64,000 nt of DNA, taken from an uncultured Oscillibacter sp. GTDB lineage: Bacteria; Bacillota; Clostridia; Oscillospirales; Oscillospiraceae. Below are positions 34,189 to 42,973 of this stretch, one piece after another. The translations under genes were made by a program, and so were the position numbers. Position 1 is the first letter of the stretch. Each line of letters starts with the position of its first letter. The stretch is from the NCBI GenBank assembly GCA_902490355.1, contig CABUDN010000001.1:1-64000 (forward strand). The letters are read 5' to 3'. Below the pieces are notes generated by a model. It was not told the DNA's origin and did not search any database. It saw nothing but the letters and a program-made list of their open reading frames with translations.

Positions 34189-35727
34189 TTATTGGTTTGC
34201 GTGGTTGCTATCTCGCTCGCACAAGGCGAGGAAAAGCCAGAATAGTGCGGCCGCGCCGCAGTCCCCGATGGTGAAGCACCCCTGGATGAAATATCCGGCC
34301 AGCGCCGTCCACAAAAGCAGCGACACCGCGCCGCCCCGCCGGATCCCGGCGTACAGCACAGTACCCAGGAGCGCAAGATACGCGCCCAGGGCGGGCAGGC
34401 CCTGGTTGACCGCAATGTTGAGGCACTCATTGTGCGCCGCATCCGTCACGGTCTGGATCATCATGCCCGCTTCCTCGGAATACCGGCTGAAGGTGAATCC
34501 GATCCGGGCCACCAGGGTATCCGGGCCGCCGCCCAGCAGCGGCCGCTCCCCGATCAGGTGCAGCACCTCCTGCCAGATCCGCAGCCGTCCGGAGCCGAAG
34601 GATGCCTCCGCCTGTCCATGGAGCAGTGCGTGAAATTCGCCCGCCGCCCCTTCCGAGAAGGGGATGCAGTACGCAGCGGCCAGTCCTGCCGCGCCGATGC
34701 CCAGAACCCCGGCGCACAGTCCCCGGCACCGCCGGGGGCGGAACTGGCCCGGTTCTTCCGGCCATGTGCGTGCCGCCCAAATGGCCGCTGCCGCCGCGGC
34801 CGCGCCCAGCACCAGCAGTCCCAGGCTCACCGGCCCGGCAGCCAGGTGCAGCGGAGTCTGCGCATCTGCTCCCAGAAGCTTTGCCGCCCCCAAAGACAGT
34901 GCCAGCACCGCAGCTGCTGCCATTCCCCGAATCCAGCACCGGGGCCGGGAATAATAAGCCGGAACCGTCAAAGCGATGGCGCCGGCAAGGCCTACAAATC
35001 CCGAGGATACCTGGGCCAGGCCCAGCGCAAACATGCCTGCCCCCATGGGGATCAGCGCCAGACGGCGCCCGGAGAGCAGATAGGTCCCGTAAAAGAGCGG
35101 AACCATCAGGCACAAAAACGCGGACAGCGTATCGACGTTGCCCAGCGTTCCCATAAACTGTCCGTTATACAGAATAAACGCATCATGATACCCGGTCCCC
35201 TCCGGGAACAATCCCAGGGGATTATATCCGGCGTACTGCAAAAGCCCAATCCCCGCGTTGAGAACCGTCACGGCACCCAGCGCCCAGAGGAGGCGGTCAT
35301 CCCATCGTCCATAGGCGGATACCGCCCAAAAGATTGCCGCGTACAGCAAAATGGTCGAAAGCCCCGCATGGCGGCTGAGCCCCTGCCAGACGCCCGGATA
35401 CGGAGAGCACCAGGCCGCCAGCATGCTCCAGCCCACATAGACCAGCAGGCAGATCCGGGGCACACTCAGCCGCGCCAGCGGCGCCAGCAGCACTTGGATC
35501 CGGCCTCCCCCGGTCAGGGATACCTCCGCCGCCGTCAGTACCAAAAGCGCCAGATAGGCCAGCGAGAGTCCGCGCCAAAGGAAATACGCCCAGTCCCCGA
35601 TCCGTTCGTAGCCGCCGGCGGCAGGGAAGAGCAAAAACACGGAGCACATCACCGCAAGATATCCCGTTGTGAGCGTCTGCAGAGGTGCCGTCTCCTTTCG
35701 GGACTTTTTGCCCTGCACTGTTCCCAC
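34189..35727 (-). CDS. O-antigen ligase/polymerase-like membrane protein (Wzy_C)
   Basis: 512 residues with about 12 membrane helices and the Wzy_C/WaaL-type extracytoplasmic loop: GSGRLRIWQEVLHLIGERPLLGGGPDTL, then AHNECLNIAVNQGLPALGAYL. Members transfer or polymerise lipid-linked glycans, or attach them to proteins. Being 14 bases upstream of an SLH surface-protein gene suggests glycosylation or wall-polymer attachment for that protein; this is inference. No other glycan-assembly gene is in the window. Confidence 0.8.
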   Translation of the reverse strand: MGTVQGKKSRKETAPLQTLTTGYLAVMCSVFLLFPAAGGYERIGDWAYFLWRGLSLAYLALLVLTAAEVSLTGGGRIQVLLAPLARLSVPRICLLVYVGWSMLAAWCSPYPGVWQGLSRHAGLSTILLYAAIFWAVSAYGRWDDRLLWALGAVTVLNAGIGLLQYAGYNPLGLFPEGTGYHDAFILYNGQFMGTLGNVDTLSAFLCLMVPLFYGTYLLSGRRLALIPMGAGMFALGLAQVSSGFVGLAGAIALTVPAYYSRPRCWIRGMAAAAVLALSLGAAKLLGADAQTPLHLAAGPVSLGLLVLGAAAAAAAIWAARTWPEEPGQFRPRRCRGLCAGVLGIGAAGLAAAYCIPFSEGAAGEFHALLHGQAEASFGSGRLRIWQEVLHLIGERPLLGGGPDTLVARIGFTFSRYSEEAGMMIQTVTDAAHNECLNIAVNQGLPALGAYLALLGTVLYAGIRRGGAVSLLLWTALAGYFIQGCFTIGDCGAAALFWLFLALCERDSNHANQ

Positions 35728-35768
35728 ATCATCGCCTCACTTGTGCCGCTGCCGTATGGAAAATCCGG

Positions 35769-36194
35769 TCAGCAGAGAGTCTTTTCATTTTCAGAAAACA
35801 GGTGGTCGTTGATTTCGTCCAAGGACGTGCCATGCGCGATCCCATAGCTGATGATGGCGTCCCGCTTGATCTTGGGGTACAGCTGGGCATAGGACGCCTG
35901 CTTCAAAAGCCGCTGCGTCTCCTCCAGTGTGACGCCCAGCCCCACGCACAGGCACAGCAATCGGTCCCGGGACGGATTGCGCCGTCCGGCAAACACCTGG
36001 TGCAGGTAGACCTCGCTCATGCCGGCCTTTCGGGCCAGGGCCGCCTTGGAGATATCCTGCTGCTCATAGAGCGCTGTCAGCAGTTCCGCAACACTTTGCT
36101 GCGAGAAAAACGGTCTGTTCTCATTCATATAGGAGTCAAAACTTGGCTCGTTCATCAGTTCATTCTGCAGATCATCGGTGGGTTTGTTCTGCAC
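35769..36194 (-). CDS. XRE-type helix-turn-helix regulator
   Basis: 141 residues from a GTG at 36194; GAGGAGGAG lies 6-9 bases upstream. A variable acidic N-terminus precedes a Cro/CI HTH (DISKAALARKAGMSEVYLHQVFAGRRNPSRDRLLCLCVGLGV, about residues 44-85) and a C-terminal helical region. It is divergent from the kinase gene with under 80 bases between the starts and upstream of the ligase and SLH genes, so it may control either unit. Confidence 0.8.
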   Translation of the reverse strand: MQNKPTDDLQNELMNEPSFDSYMNENRPFFSQQSVAELLTALYEQQDISKAALARKAGMSEVYLHQVFAGRRNPSRDRLLCLCVGLGVTLEETQRLLKQASYAQLYPKIKRDAIISYGIAHGTSLDEINDHLFSENEKTLC

Positions 36195-36266
36195 GCCATT
36201 CTCCTCCTCGATTTCCAGTTTGACTTCCAATTTCAAATCATCTATACTTAATTTACAACGGTTTAA

Positions 36267-37019
36267 ATGCGGAAACAATATGCCCGCTGCATAGTATTGC
36301 GGCTTTTGGGGGGATTCAAAATTTATACCTGGCTGTCAAATGCTTTGGAAACAGAATTTGAGCCCGTCCGGCTGATCAAAGAAAGTCCCCGGGGCAGTGT
36401 GCAGTCCATCCGGCACAAAGCCACGGGGCAGCTTTACATTCTCCGCCGTTTTTCCGGCAACGCAGAGGTCTATGCCCGTCTGCTGGAGTATACCTGTCCC
36501 AACCTGCCCGTCATTTACGAAGTTGCCCAGCAGGATGGGGACAACCTGGTGCTGGAGGAGTTCATCCAAGGGGATACTCTGGGCTTTTTGCTCCAGGACG
36601 CGCTCTTTTCTCCGGAGGAGACGAAAAAAATCGTCCGGCAGGTCTGCCGGGCGCTGTGGGTGCTGCACTCCATCGGCGCCGTGCACCGGGATGTCAAGCC
36701 GGAAAACATCATCCTCCGCGGGGACAATGCCGTCCTCATTGACTTTGATGCCGCCCGGTTCCACAAGCCGGAAAACTCCGCCGACACACAGATTCTGGGC
36801 ACCACCGGCTTCGCCGCCCCGGAGCAATACGGCCTGTCCCAGTCGGATATCCGCACAGACATCTATGCTCTGGGCGTCCTCATCAACGTCATGCTCACCG
36901 GCGAGCATCCGTCCCGGCATCTGGCCAAGGGACGGATGGGCCGGATCGTGGACCGCTGCACCCATGTCAATCCACAGCGGCGGTACAAAAATGTTCTTCG
37001 CTTGATGGAGGCACTTTGA
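36267..37019 (+). CDS. Ser/Thr protein kinase domain protein
   Basis: About 250 residues: one Hanks-type kinase domain and no membrane or sensor region. Catalytic loop HRDVKPEN (140-147), metal site DFD (159-161), activation segment GTTGFAAPEQYG. The usual ATP-binding Lys of subdomain II appears as Arg (YILRRF, about residue 60). The start is uncertain: the 36267 ATG lacks a ribosome site, while GGGGGGA at 36308-36314 points to a later non-AUG start. It ends 1 base before the first zinc-ribbon/beta-helix gene, so the three genes form one unit. Confidence 0.85.
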   Translation: MRKQYARCIVLRLLGGFKIYTWLSNALETEFEPVRLIKESPRGSVQSIRHKATGQLYILRRFSGNAEVYARLLEYTCPNLPVIYEVAQQDGDNLVLEEFIQGDTLGFLLQDALFSPEETKKIVRQVCRALWVLHSIGAVHRDVKPENIILRGDNAVLIDFDAARFHKPENSADTQILGTTGFAAPEQYGLSQSDIRTDIYALGVLINVMLTGEHPSRHLAKGRMGRIVDRCTHVNPQRRYKNVLRLMEAL

Positions 37020-37020
37020 A

Positions 37021-38277
37021 ATGGCTCAACGCATGGTCCCTTGTCCCCATTGTAAAAGCCCTCTGCCGGAACACGCTTCCTTTTGCCCCTACTGCGCCCA
37101 ATCCGTCCGCCCCCGGCGGTCAGTCAAGCCGCCCTCCCATCTGTGGGGCAAGGCCCTGCGCTGGGGCCTGGGCGTTTGTCTGGCCCTGGCCGCGGTGGCG
37201 GCAGTTGTGGTTCCCCGGCTTCCCAAGACCTATGACGCCTACGGCGAAGTCCTCTATACCGACGCCGACGGCACCTATCAGCTGCTGCTCTCTACGGTGA
37301 GCGACCGGTTCACGCCCATGCCGGAGATTCAGGAAAAGGCGGAGCTGGATATGGAATACCGGATGCCCTCCCGCCTGTTCATCAATCACGTGGAAACCGG
37401 CGTCAACGCCGGCCCCATGTTCATGCAGAAAGTGGCGTTTATCTCCACCGAATTCATCCAGCCGGAGACCTCTCCTTCCCCCATGGTATGTTCCCAGCCG
37501 GAGGCGATGTCGTTTTCTCCTGAGGCCGCCCGGGTTTCCCTGATGGATTATACCGGCCGCAGCGAACCGGCCGAACTGGTCTGGACTCTGCGGATGAAAA
37601 ACCGGGACACGATCCGCCTGCGCCAGAAAATTCAGCTCCAGCCCATCCGCACCTATGATTACTATCCCGAAGACTTCCCCATGGAGACCGCCCAGCAGCT
37701 GCAGGATCTGGTGGACCGTCTGTCGGAGGAAATTCCACTGCCCGACATCGTCAATCTGCATCTGCCGCCAGTGACCTATGAGGGCGGCCTGTTTATCAAA
37801 AGCCGCCCCTTCAATCTTTACGGTTCCACAGACCAGCAGGGACATCGCACCACCTTTACCGATACGGTTGCCATCCATACCCCAAACGAACCCATTACCT
37901 ATTTCTATGATCTGGACTTCGTGGGAAACGGGGACAACATAGGGTTATCCTCTCCCTCCCGGCTCTGGGCGGAAAACTGCACCTTTTCCAACTGGAAAAC
38001 CGGCGTCATGGGCTACGGAAGCGCCTGGGTCAATGTCATCGGCTGCCGATTTTCCGGCAATCAGGTGGGCTTCCACTTCAACAGCACCGGAAACTCTGTT
38101 TCCCACACCATGTTCAACGACAATCACTTTGAAGAAAACGCCACGGCTGTCCTGCTGGAAAATGTCCCTACCGACGTGACCATGAACTTCCAGAATTCCC
38201 GCTTCAGCGGCAACCGGGTGGATATTGATAACCGCTGCGGCCAGCCGCTGGATCTCACCCAAGCGATTTTTGAGTGA
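37021..38277 (+). CDS. zinc-ribbon / TM / beta-helix protein 1
   Basis: 418 residues. N-terminal zinc ribbon (CPHC at 8-11, CPYC at 22-25), a basic stretch, one membrane helix (about 47-67), then a large extracytoplasmic part whose C-terminal third has short right-handed beta-helix turns (LWAENCTFSNWKTGVM, NVIGCRFSGNQVGFHF, NDNHFEENATAVLL). No catalytic motif is recognised. The cytoplasmic ribbon beside a kinase suggests a phosphorylation-linked membrane sensor or anchor; that is inference. Adjacent paralog follows. Confidence 0.8.
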   Translation: MAQRMVPCPHCKSPLPEHASFCPYCAQSVRPRRSVKPPSHLWGKALRWGLGVCLALAAVAAVVVPRLPKTYDAYGEVLYTDADGTYQLLLSTVSDRFTPMPEIQEKAELDMEYRMPSRLFINHVETGVNAGPMFMQKVAFISTEFIQPETSPSPMVCSQPEAMSFSPEAARVSLMDYTGRSEPAELVWTLRMKNRDTIRLRQKIQLQPIRTYDYYPEDFPMETAQQLQDLVDRLSEEIPLPDIVNLHLPPVTYEGGLFIKSRPFNLYGSTDQQGHRTTFTDTVAIHTPNEPITYFYDLDFVGNGDNIGLSSPSRLWAENCTFSNWKTGVMGYGSAWVNVIGCRFSGNQVGFHFNSTGNSVSHTMFNDNHFEENATAVLLENVPTDVTMNFQNSRFSGNRVDIDNRCGQPLDLTQAIFE

Positions 38278-38297
38278 GTCTCGAAAGGAGCTTTCTC

Positions 38298-39545
38298 ATG
38301 GAACAACGCTGTCCCCATTGCGGCGCCGCCCTGCCCGCAGACGCCTCCTTTTGCCCCTTTTGTGCCCGGGACATCCGCTCCCGCAAAACACCCCATATTC
38401 CGATTCCCCTGCGAAAAAAAGTCCTCTGCGCCCTGCTGGCGCTGGCAGTGATCCTCGCCGCAGGGATCGGCATAGCCCGTTCCAACCGTCCGCAGGTCTA
38501 TGACGCCCAGGGGGAAGTCTTCTACACCGACGGCGGCGTTACCTATCAGCTGGTGCTGGCCTGGGCAGAATCCCCCAACGTTCCCGCTTCGGAAATCTAT
38601 ATGAGCCAGGAGCTGGGCGGCGATTTTACCTGGCCCTCCCGATGGTTTGTCAACTATCAGGACTCCGGCGCCAACGCCTGGGCCGAATTTGAGGAAAAAG
38701 TGGATTATGTCACCACGGAAATCCGCCTGGGTGAGCTGGGCGCCTGCCCTATGGAGGCCTCCCAGCCTGCTCATGACGACTATTCCCCCACTGCCGCCAT
38801 GGTCTCCTACATTCACTTTACCTGCGGCACCGACACCAACCAGGTGGTCTGGTCCATCCACATGAAAAACGGAGATGTGATCCGGCTGCGCCAGGACCTC
38901 GTCATCACCGCCACCCGGACTCTGGACTACCGGTATCAGGACTATCCCATGCAAACCATAGAAGAGCTGGAGACCCTGATGGACGAGATCGAACAGGAGG
39001 TCTCTCCCGACGATACGGTAAATCTCTATCTGCCGCCTGTAACCTATTCGGAACCTCTGGTTCTGGACCAGAGGAAATACGATCTCTACGGATGTACAGA
39101 CGGCACCGGACGCACGGTCTTTACCCAGGGAATTCAGCTGCGCTACGGATCCGGAGCCATCTCCTTCCTGCGTGATCTGGATCTTACGGGCACCGGTTCG
39201 GAGGTGGGAATCTCCGCCGCTTCCCGGGTCTGGGCCGAGCGCTGCAGCTTTACCAATCTGAAAACCGGCATGCTGATTTACGGCGAGGGCTGGGGAAATC
39301 TCTCCGAATGCCGCCTGACGGATAACCAGATTGGTCTCCATTTCAACAGCACCGGACAAAGCGTCTCCGACCGGGACTTTGAAAACAACCGGTTCGAGGG
39401 CAACGCCACCGCCATTTTGCTGGAAAACGTCCCCACGGATGTCACCATGGACTTCCCCGGCACGGTGTTTACCGGCAACGACATCGATATTGATAACCGC
39501 TGCAATCAGTCTTTGGATCTCTCAGGGACCACCTTTGACTCTTGA
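38298..39545 (+). CDS. zinc-ribbon / TM / beta-helix protein 2 (tandem paralog)
   Basis: 415 residues with the same order as the preceding gene: CPHC (4-7) and CPFC (18-21) ribbon, membrane helix (about 40-57), shared YDAQGEVFYTDGG segment after the helix, and near-identical beta-helix end (HFNSTGQSVSDR, LLENVPTDVTMDF, DIDNRC). ATG at 38298 has AAAGGAG 8 bases upstream. Divergence in the middle third with conservation at both ends points to an old duplication with different ligands. Confidence 0.8.
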   Translation: MEQRCPHCGAALPADASFCPFCARDIRSRKTPHIPIPLRKKVLCALLALAVILAAGIGIARSNRPQVYDAQGEVFYTDGGVTYQLVLAWAESPNVPASEIYMSQELGGDFTWPSRWFVNYQDSGANAWAEFEEKVDYVTTEIRLGELGACPMEASQPAHDDYSPTAAMVSYIHFTCGTDTNQVVWSIHMKNGDVIRLRQDLVITATRTLDYRYQDYPMQTIEELETLMDEIEQEVSPDDTVNLYLPPVTYSEPLVLDQRKYDLYGCTDGTGRTVFTQGIQLRYGSGAISFLRDLDLTGTGSEVGISAASRVWAERCSFTNLKTGMLIYGEGWGNLSECRLTDNQIGLHFNSTGQSVSDRDFENNRFEGNATAILLENVPTDVTMDFPGTVFTGNDIDIDNRCNQSLDLSGTTFDS

Positions 39546-39552
39546 ACGCGGC

Positions 39553-39586
39553 AGCGCCGGGCGGATCATCCGCCCGGCGCTGTTTT
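39553..39586 (+). terminator. terminator after the kinase/beta-helix unit
   Basis: AGCGCCGGGCGGAT/ATCCGCCCGGCGCT stem followed by GTTTT. Confidence 0.85.
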
Positions 39587-39648
39587 GATGAACAGATTCC
39601 TTTTCCGGATGCTCTGCGTTCTCCAGCCTGCCGCACCCGCGATAAACG

Positions 39649-39690
39649 CCCCGCACGTTCGCTTTGTACAAACCAAGCGGACATGCGGGG
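39649..39690. terminator. hairpin terminator downstream of the IclR gene
   Basis: CCCCGCA...TGCGGGG arms with an internal CGCTTT/AAGCG pairing, T-rich on both flanks, 14 bases past the minus-strand IclR stop. Confidence 0.7.
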
Positions 39691-39703
39691 TGTTTTCTTT
39701 TTC

Positions 39704-40501
39704 TCAAAGATTCTTAAATCCATTCAGGGAAAACACTTCATCCAGGCTCTCATCCGTCGTGGAGAGAATGTTTTCGATCTTCTGCACCGACACCGGCAAG
39801 GCTTTTGCCGCCGTCATCGCCTTTTCCGGATTTACCCGGAACGACGGCAGAATCACCCCCAGCGCGGCGACCACCCGATCCTGCACCCGAATGGGAGATG
39901 CCACACACTGGATTCCCGGCTCTACCTCACCGTATTCATAGGCCAGGTTTGTGATGCGGGTCTCTTCCATTTGAATATGTGCCCGATAGAGGTTGAGCTG
40001 GGGCGGCAGCCGGCCGCCGTCTTTAAAAAACAGCTCCGTCAGCTCATCGAGCTTGTAGTCGCAAAGCAGGCACTTTCCCACTGCGCCCAGGCAGGCCAGT
40101 TCCGTTTGTCCCGGTGATTTGTGGCAGCTGATGGCGTCCGGCGCATCGGTTCTGTGGAGGAAGAGCACATGATCTCCCTCCAGCGTCCCCAGGCAGCATG
40201 CTTCGTCCGTACGGTGGGTCAGCTGCCGCATCTCCAGGTCAATAAATTTGTTGATGGAAATTTTATTGTGATATATCGAGCCGGCGCAAAATAAATTGAT
40301 GCCGATCGTATAACGATTGGTCCGGTAATCCAGATCGATATAGTTCCGCGCAGCCATGGTCTGCAAAATCGGCAGGATGCTGCTTTTGGGCGATTGAAGC
40401 GCCTGCGCAATTTCCGTGAGGGTAAACCCCTCCATGGTGGTGGAAAGCAGGTCGAAAATGTCCAGCACGCGCGATGTGGAACGGTGCGGCGTCTGCGCCA
40501 T
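39704..40501 (-). CDS. IclR family transcriptional regulator
   Basis: 265 residues: N-terminal winged helix (FDLLSTTMEGFTLTEIAQALQSPKSSILPILQTMAARNYID) and C-terminal effector domain (RTDEACCLGTLEGDHVLFLHR, GAVGKCLLCDYKL, ASPIRVQDRVVAALGV). These regulators bind small acids or their metabolites. GAGGAGGGG precedes the ATG. It is divergent from the opine dehydrogenase/TRAP operon, whose leader holds a perfect 15-base inverted repeat that is the obvious candidate site. Confidence 0.92.
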   Translation of the reverse strand: MAQTPHRSTSRVLDIFDLLSTTMEGFTLTEIAQALQSPKSSILPILQTMAARNYIDLDYRTNRYTIGINLFCAGSIYHNKISINKFIDLEMRQLTHRTDEACCLGTLEGDHVLFLHRTDAPDAISCHKSPGQTELACLGAVGKCLLCDYKLDELTELFFKDGGRLPPQLNLYRAHIQMEETRITNLAYEYGEVEPGIQCVASPIRVQDRVVAALGVILPSFRVNPEKAMTAAKALPVSVQKIENILSTTDESLDEVFSLNGFKNL

Positions 40502-40610
40502 AAAAATCCCCTCCTCGCTGAAAATGAGAAGTTGCTGCCCTTAGGATAACACAAAGTGTCTAAAGCGGCAACCGATTTTTGCCATTTTTGACAAATTTGC
40601 TCAAACCCGG

Positions 40611-40638
40611 TTGACATTTTTTGTTGTATATATAAAAT
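40611..40638 (+). promoter_or_regulatory. promoter of the opine dehydrogenase/TRAP operon
   Basis: TTGACA (40611-40616), a 16-base spacer and TAAAAT (40633-40638), start near 40645. Confidence 0.75.
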
Positions 40639-40646
40639 GAAAGTAC

Positions 40647-40680
40647 GTACTTATATACGAATCAGTTCGTATATAAGTAC
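40647..40680 (+). promoter_or_regulatory. 15-bp perfect inverted repeat, candidate IclR operator
   Basis: GTACTTATATACGAA (40647-40661), TCAG, then its exact complement (40666-40680). It begins two bases after the predicted start point, so a bound protein would block transcription. It is AT-rich and without a T run, so not a terminator. Confidence 0.75.
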
Positions 40681-40709
40681 AACAGGCTTCAAAACAAGGA
40701 GGTTTTCCC

Positions 40710-41789
40710 ATGAAGGAGCTTCGCTTCGCCGTGCTGGGTGCCGGCGCCGGCGGCCAGACCATGGCGGCATTTCTTGCGGAAAAGGGCTACCCCGTTCGCC
40801 TGTACGACCACAATCTTACCCGGATCCAGCAGCTGCAAACACTCAGGACCATCCGCGTTACCGGAAAATGGACCTGTCAGGGAACACCGGAGCAAATTAC
40901 CGCCTCCCTGCCGCAGGCGCTGGAAGGTGCAGACATCATCCTGGTGGTCACCACCACCGATGCCCACGGCGCCATCGCCCGTCAGTGCGCGCCATATCTG
41001 CGGGACGGACAAATCATCCTGCTCAACCCCGGGCACGTCGGCGGCGCGCTGGAGGTCCGGCATATTCTTCAGGAGGAGCTTGCCTGTCCCGCCCGCGTGA
41101 TCATTGCTGAAACCGGAGACCTGATGTATGCCTGCCGAATGGTGCAGGAAGGAGAGATTTTCCAATCCGGCATCAAGCAGCATGTGGCCGTGGCCGCACT
41201 TCCCGCTTCCCACACGCCCCGCCTGATGGAAGTCCTGGGACCGATTTTCCCCTGTCTTCATCCCGTGGACAGCATTTTAGAAACGGGCTTCGAGGGCGGC
41301 GGCGCCATGCTCCACCCCATCCCCAGCCTGATGAATCTCAACCGCACGGACCGCGCCCAGGGCTATGACTACTACATAGACGGCATCACACCCAGCATCG
41401 CCCGCCTGGTCAGCGCCTGCGACTGTGAGCGGCTGGCCGTATGCCGGGCACTGGGACTGGAAGTGCCCTCCCTGGTTGCCTCCCTGCAGAAAACCTATGG
41501 TCTGGAGCAGACGGATCTTTACGACCTGCTTCAGCACAACGCAGCCTACCGGGGACTCAAGAGTCCCATGAATCTGGAGCACCGCTTCATCGTGGAGGAT
41601 CTGCTCTGCGGCATTGTGCCGCTGGCCTCCATCGGCGCGGAGCTGGGCGTGGAAACGCCGATCATGAATGCATTTATCGAAATCGGCACCGTCGTCTGCG
41701 GCCGGGATTTCCGCGCACAGGGACGGACCGCAGAAAAATTGGGATTATCCGGGAAGACGCCGGAACAAATTCAGGCACTGATCCGCTAA
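40710..41789 (+). CDS. NAD(P)-dependent opine/octopine dehydrogenase-family protein
   Basis: 359 residues. N-terminal Rossmann domain with GAGAGGQT (residues 10-17) and an acidic second strand (YDHN), DIILVVTTTDAH, then the octopine-DH C-terminal domain with GGGAMLHPIPSLMN and YYIDGITPS. Family members make or cleave N-carboxyalkyl amino acids (opines) or reduce related 2-keto substrates. AAGGAGG lies 7 bases upstream. First gene of an operon with a TRAP transporter and an IlvD-type dehydratase, so a catabolic direction is more likely. Confidence 0.85.
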   Translation: MKELRFAVLGAGAGGQTMAAFLAEKGYPVRLYDHNLTRIQQLQTLRTIRVTGKWTCQGTPEQITASLPQALEGADIILVVTTTDAHGAIARQCAPYLRDGQIILLNPGHVGGALEVRHILQEELACPARVIIAETGDLMYACRMVQEGEIFQSGIKQHVAVAALPASHTPRLMEVLGPIFPCLHPVDSILETGFEGGGAMLHPIPSLMNLNRTDRAQGYDYYIDGITPSIARLVSACDCERLAVCRALGLEVPSLVASLQKTYGLEQTDLYDLLQHNAAYRGLKSPMNLEHRFIVEDLLCGIVPLASIGAELGVETPIMNAFIEIGTVVCGRDFRAQGRTAEKLGLSGKTPEQIQALIR

Positions 41790-41869
41790 ACGTGTTCATT
41801 CCAGCAGTGTCAACAGATCCTGCTGAGTGAAAATACCAAGAGGAACAACAAAAAATGGAGGTTGACGAC

Positions 41870-42904
41870 ATGAAGAAGTTCTTATCCCTGCTTCTGGCCA
41901 TGGCCATGACCCTCTCTCTGGCAGCCTGCGGCGGCAGTCCCGCTCAGGACACCCCCTCTAGCGAAGAGCCTGCGGATGATACCCAGCAAACGGAAGAGAC
42001 CAGCGGAATCGATGCCAGTGCCCTCTATGCCATCGGCGGCGGCGCCACCGGCGGCACCTTCAACGCAATGGGCAACCTCTTTGTTCAGTTCTTTAACGAC
42101 GCGGAGCGTTTCGGACAATTCTCCTCTACCGCAACCACCGGCGGCGTCCAGAATGTCATCTTTATGGAAAACGGCACCACGGACTTCGGCATCATCGGCC
42201 AGAGCGTATTCGTGCAGGCCGTTGACGGAACCGATTCCTTCGAGGAAACCGGTCCGGACGATAACCTGGTGATTATTGCCCCCCTGTACAGCGCCATTTT
42301 CCAGCAGTTCGTATCCAAGGATATCAAGTCGGAAGCCGATCTCAAGGGCAAGAAGCTCATTGTCGGCGGCCCCGGCTCCGGCGACCTGGCCATTGCGGAG
42401 GCTCTGTACGCCGCCATGGGCATGACGTTTGAGGACTTTGAGCCTCTGTATCTGGGCAGTACCGAAGGCGCCGAGACCATGAAGGACGGCCACGCTGACG
42501 GCGCCATCGCCCTGACCCAGCTTCCCTTCTCCACCTTCGTGGAGCTGACCAACGCCGACAAGGCGTATCTGATCCCCCTGGAGCAGGATACCATCGACGC
42601 CATGTGCGAGCCCGGCGATCACTCCTATCCTTCCTACTATCCCGCTGTGATCCCTGCCGACACCTATAAGAATCAGACCGAGGAGCTGCCCACCTTCGCA
42701 ACCGGCACCTATCTGTGCTGCCGCGCGGACCTGAGCGAAGAGCTGATTTATGAGATGACCAAGTACATGTGGGAAAACATCGAGCGCCTCAACACCCTCC
42801 ATGCCGCCGTGGCGGATCTGACCATCGACGCGGTGAAGGACATCGAGGGCATGCCCATCCATCCCGGTGCCCTGAAGTATTATCAGGAGCAGGGCGTCCT
42901 GTAA
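41870..42904 (+). CDS. TAXI-family TRAP transporter solute-binding lipoprotein
   Basis: 344 residues. Lipoprotein signal (KKFLSLLLAMAMTLSLAACGG), then the TAXI fold with IGGGATGGTFNAMGN at its start, TTGGVQNVIFMENGTTDFGI and KGKKLIVGGPGSGDLAIAEA. It binds a carboxylate outside the membrane for the fused permease that follows. ATG at 41870 is preferred over 41855 because GGAGG lies 9 bases upstream. Codon bias indicates high expression. Confidence 0.93.
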   Translation: MKKFLSLLLAMAMTLSLAACGGSPAQDTPSSEEPADDTQQTEETSGIDASALYAIGGGATGGTFNAMGNLFVQFFNDAERFGQFSSTATTGGVQNVIFMENGTTDFGIIGQSVFVQAVDGTDSFEETGPDDNLVIIAPLYSAIFQQFVSKDIKSEADLKGKKLIVGGPGSGDLAIAEALYAAMGMTFEDFEPLYLGSTEGAETMKDGHADGAIALTQLPFSTFVELTNADKAYLIPLEQDTIDAMCEPGDHSYPSYYPAVIPADTYKNQTEELPTFATGTYLCCRADLSEELIYEMTKYMWENIERLNTLHAAVADLTIDAVKDIEGMPIHPGALKYYQEQGVL

Positions 42905-42973
42905 GGGTCTGCGGGTGCCGGTCCCGGAGGAACAGCCGGACCGGCACCCTCCACAACGGAAGGAGGATTTCGT

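Noticed and set aside
40647..40680. Inverted repeat as an intrinsic terminator
   Set aside because: AT-rich stem, no T run, placed at the transcription start rather than after a gene.
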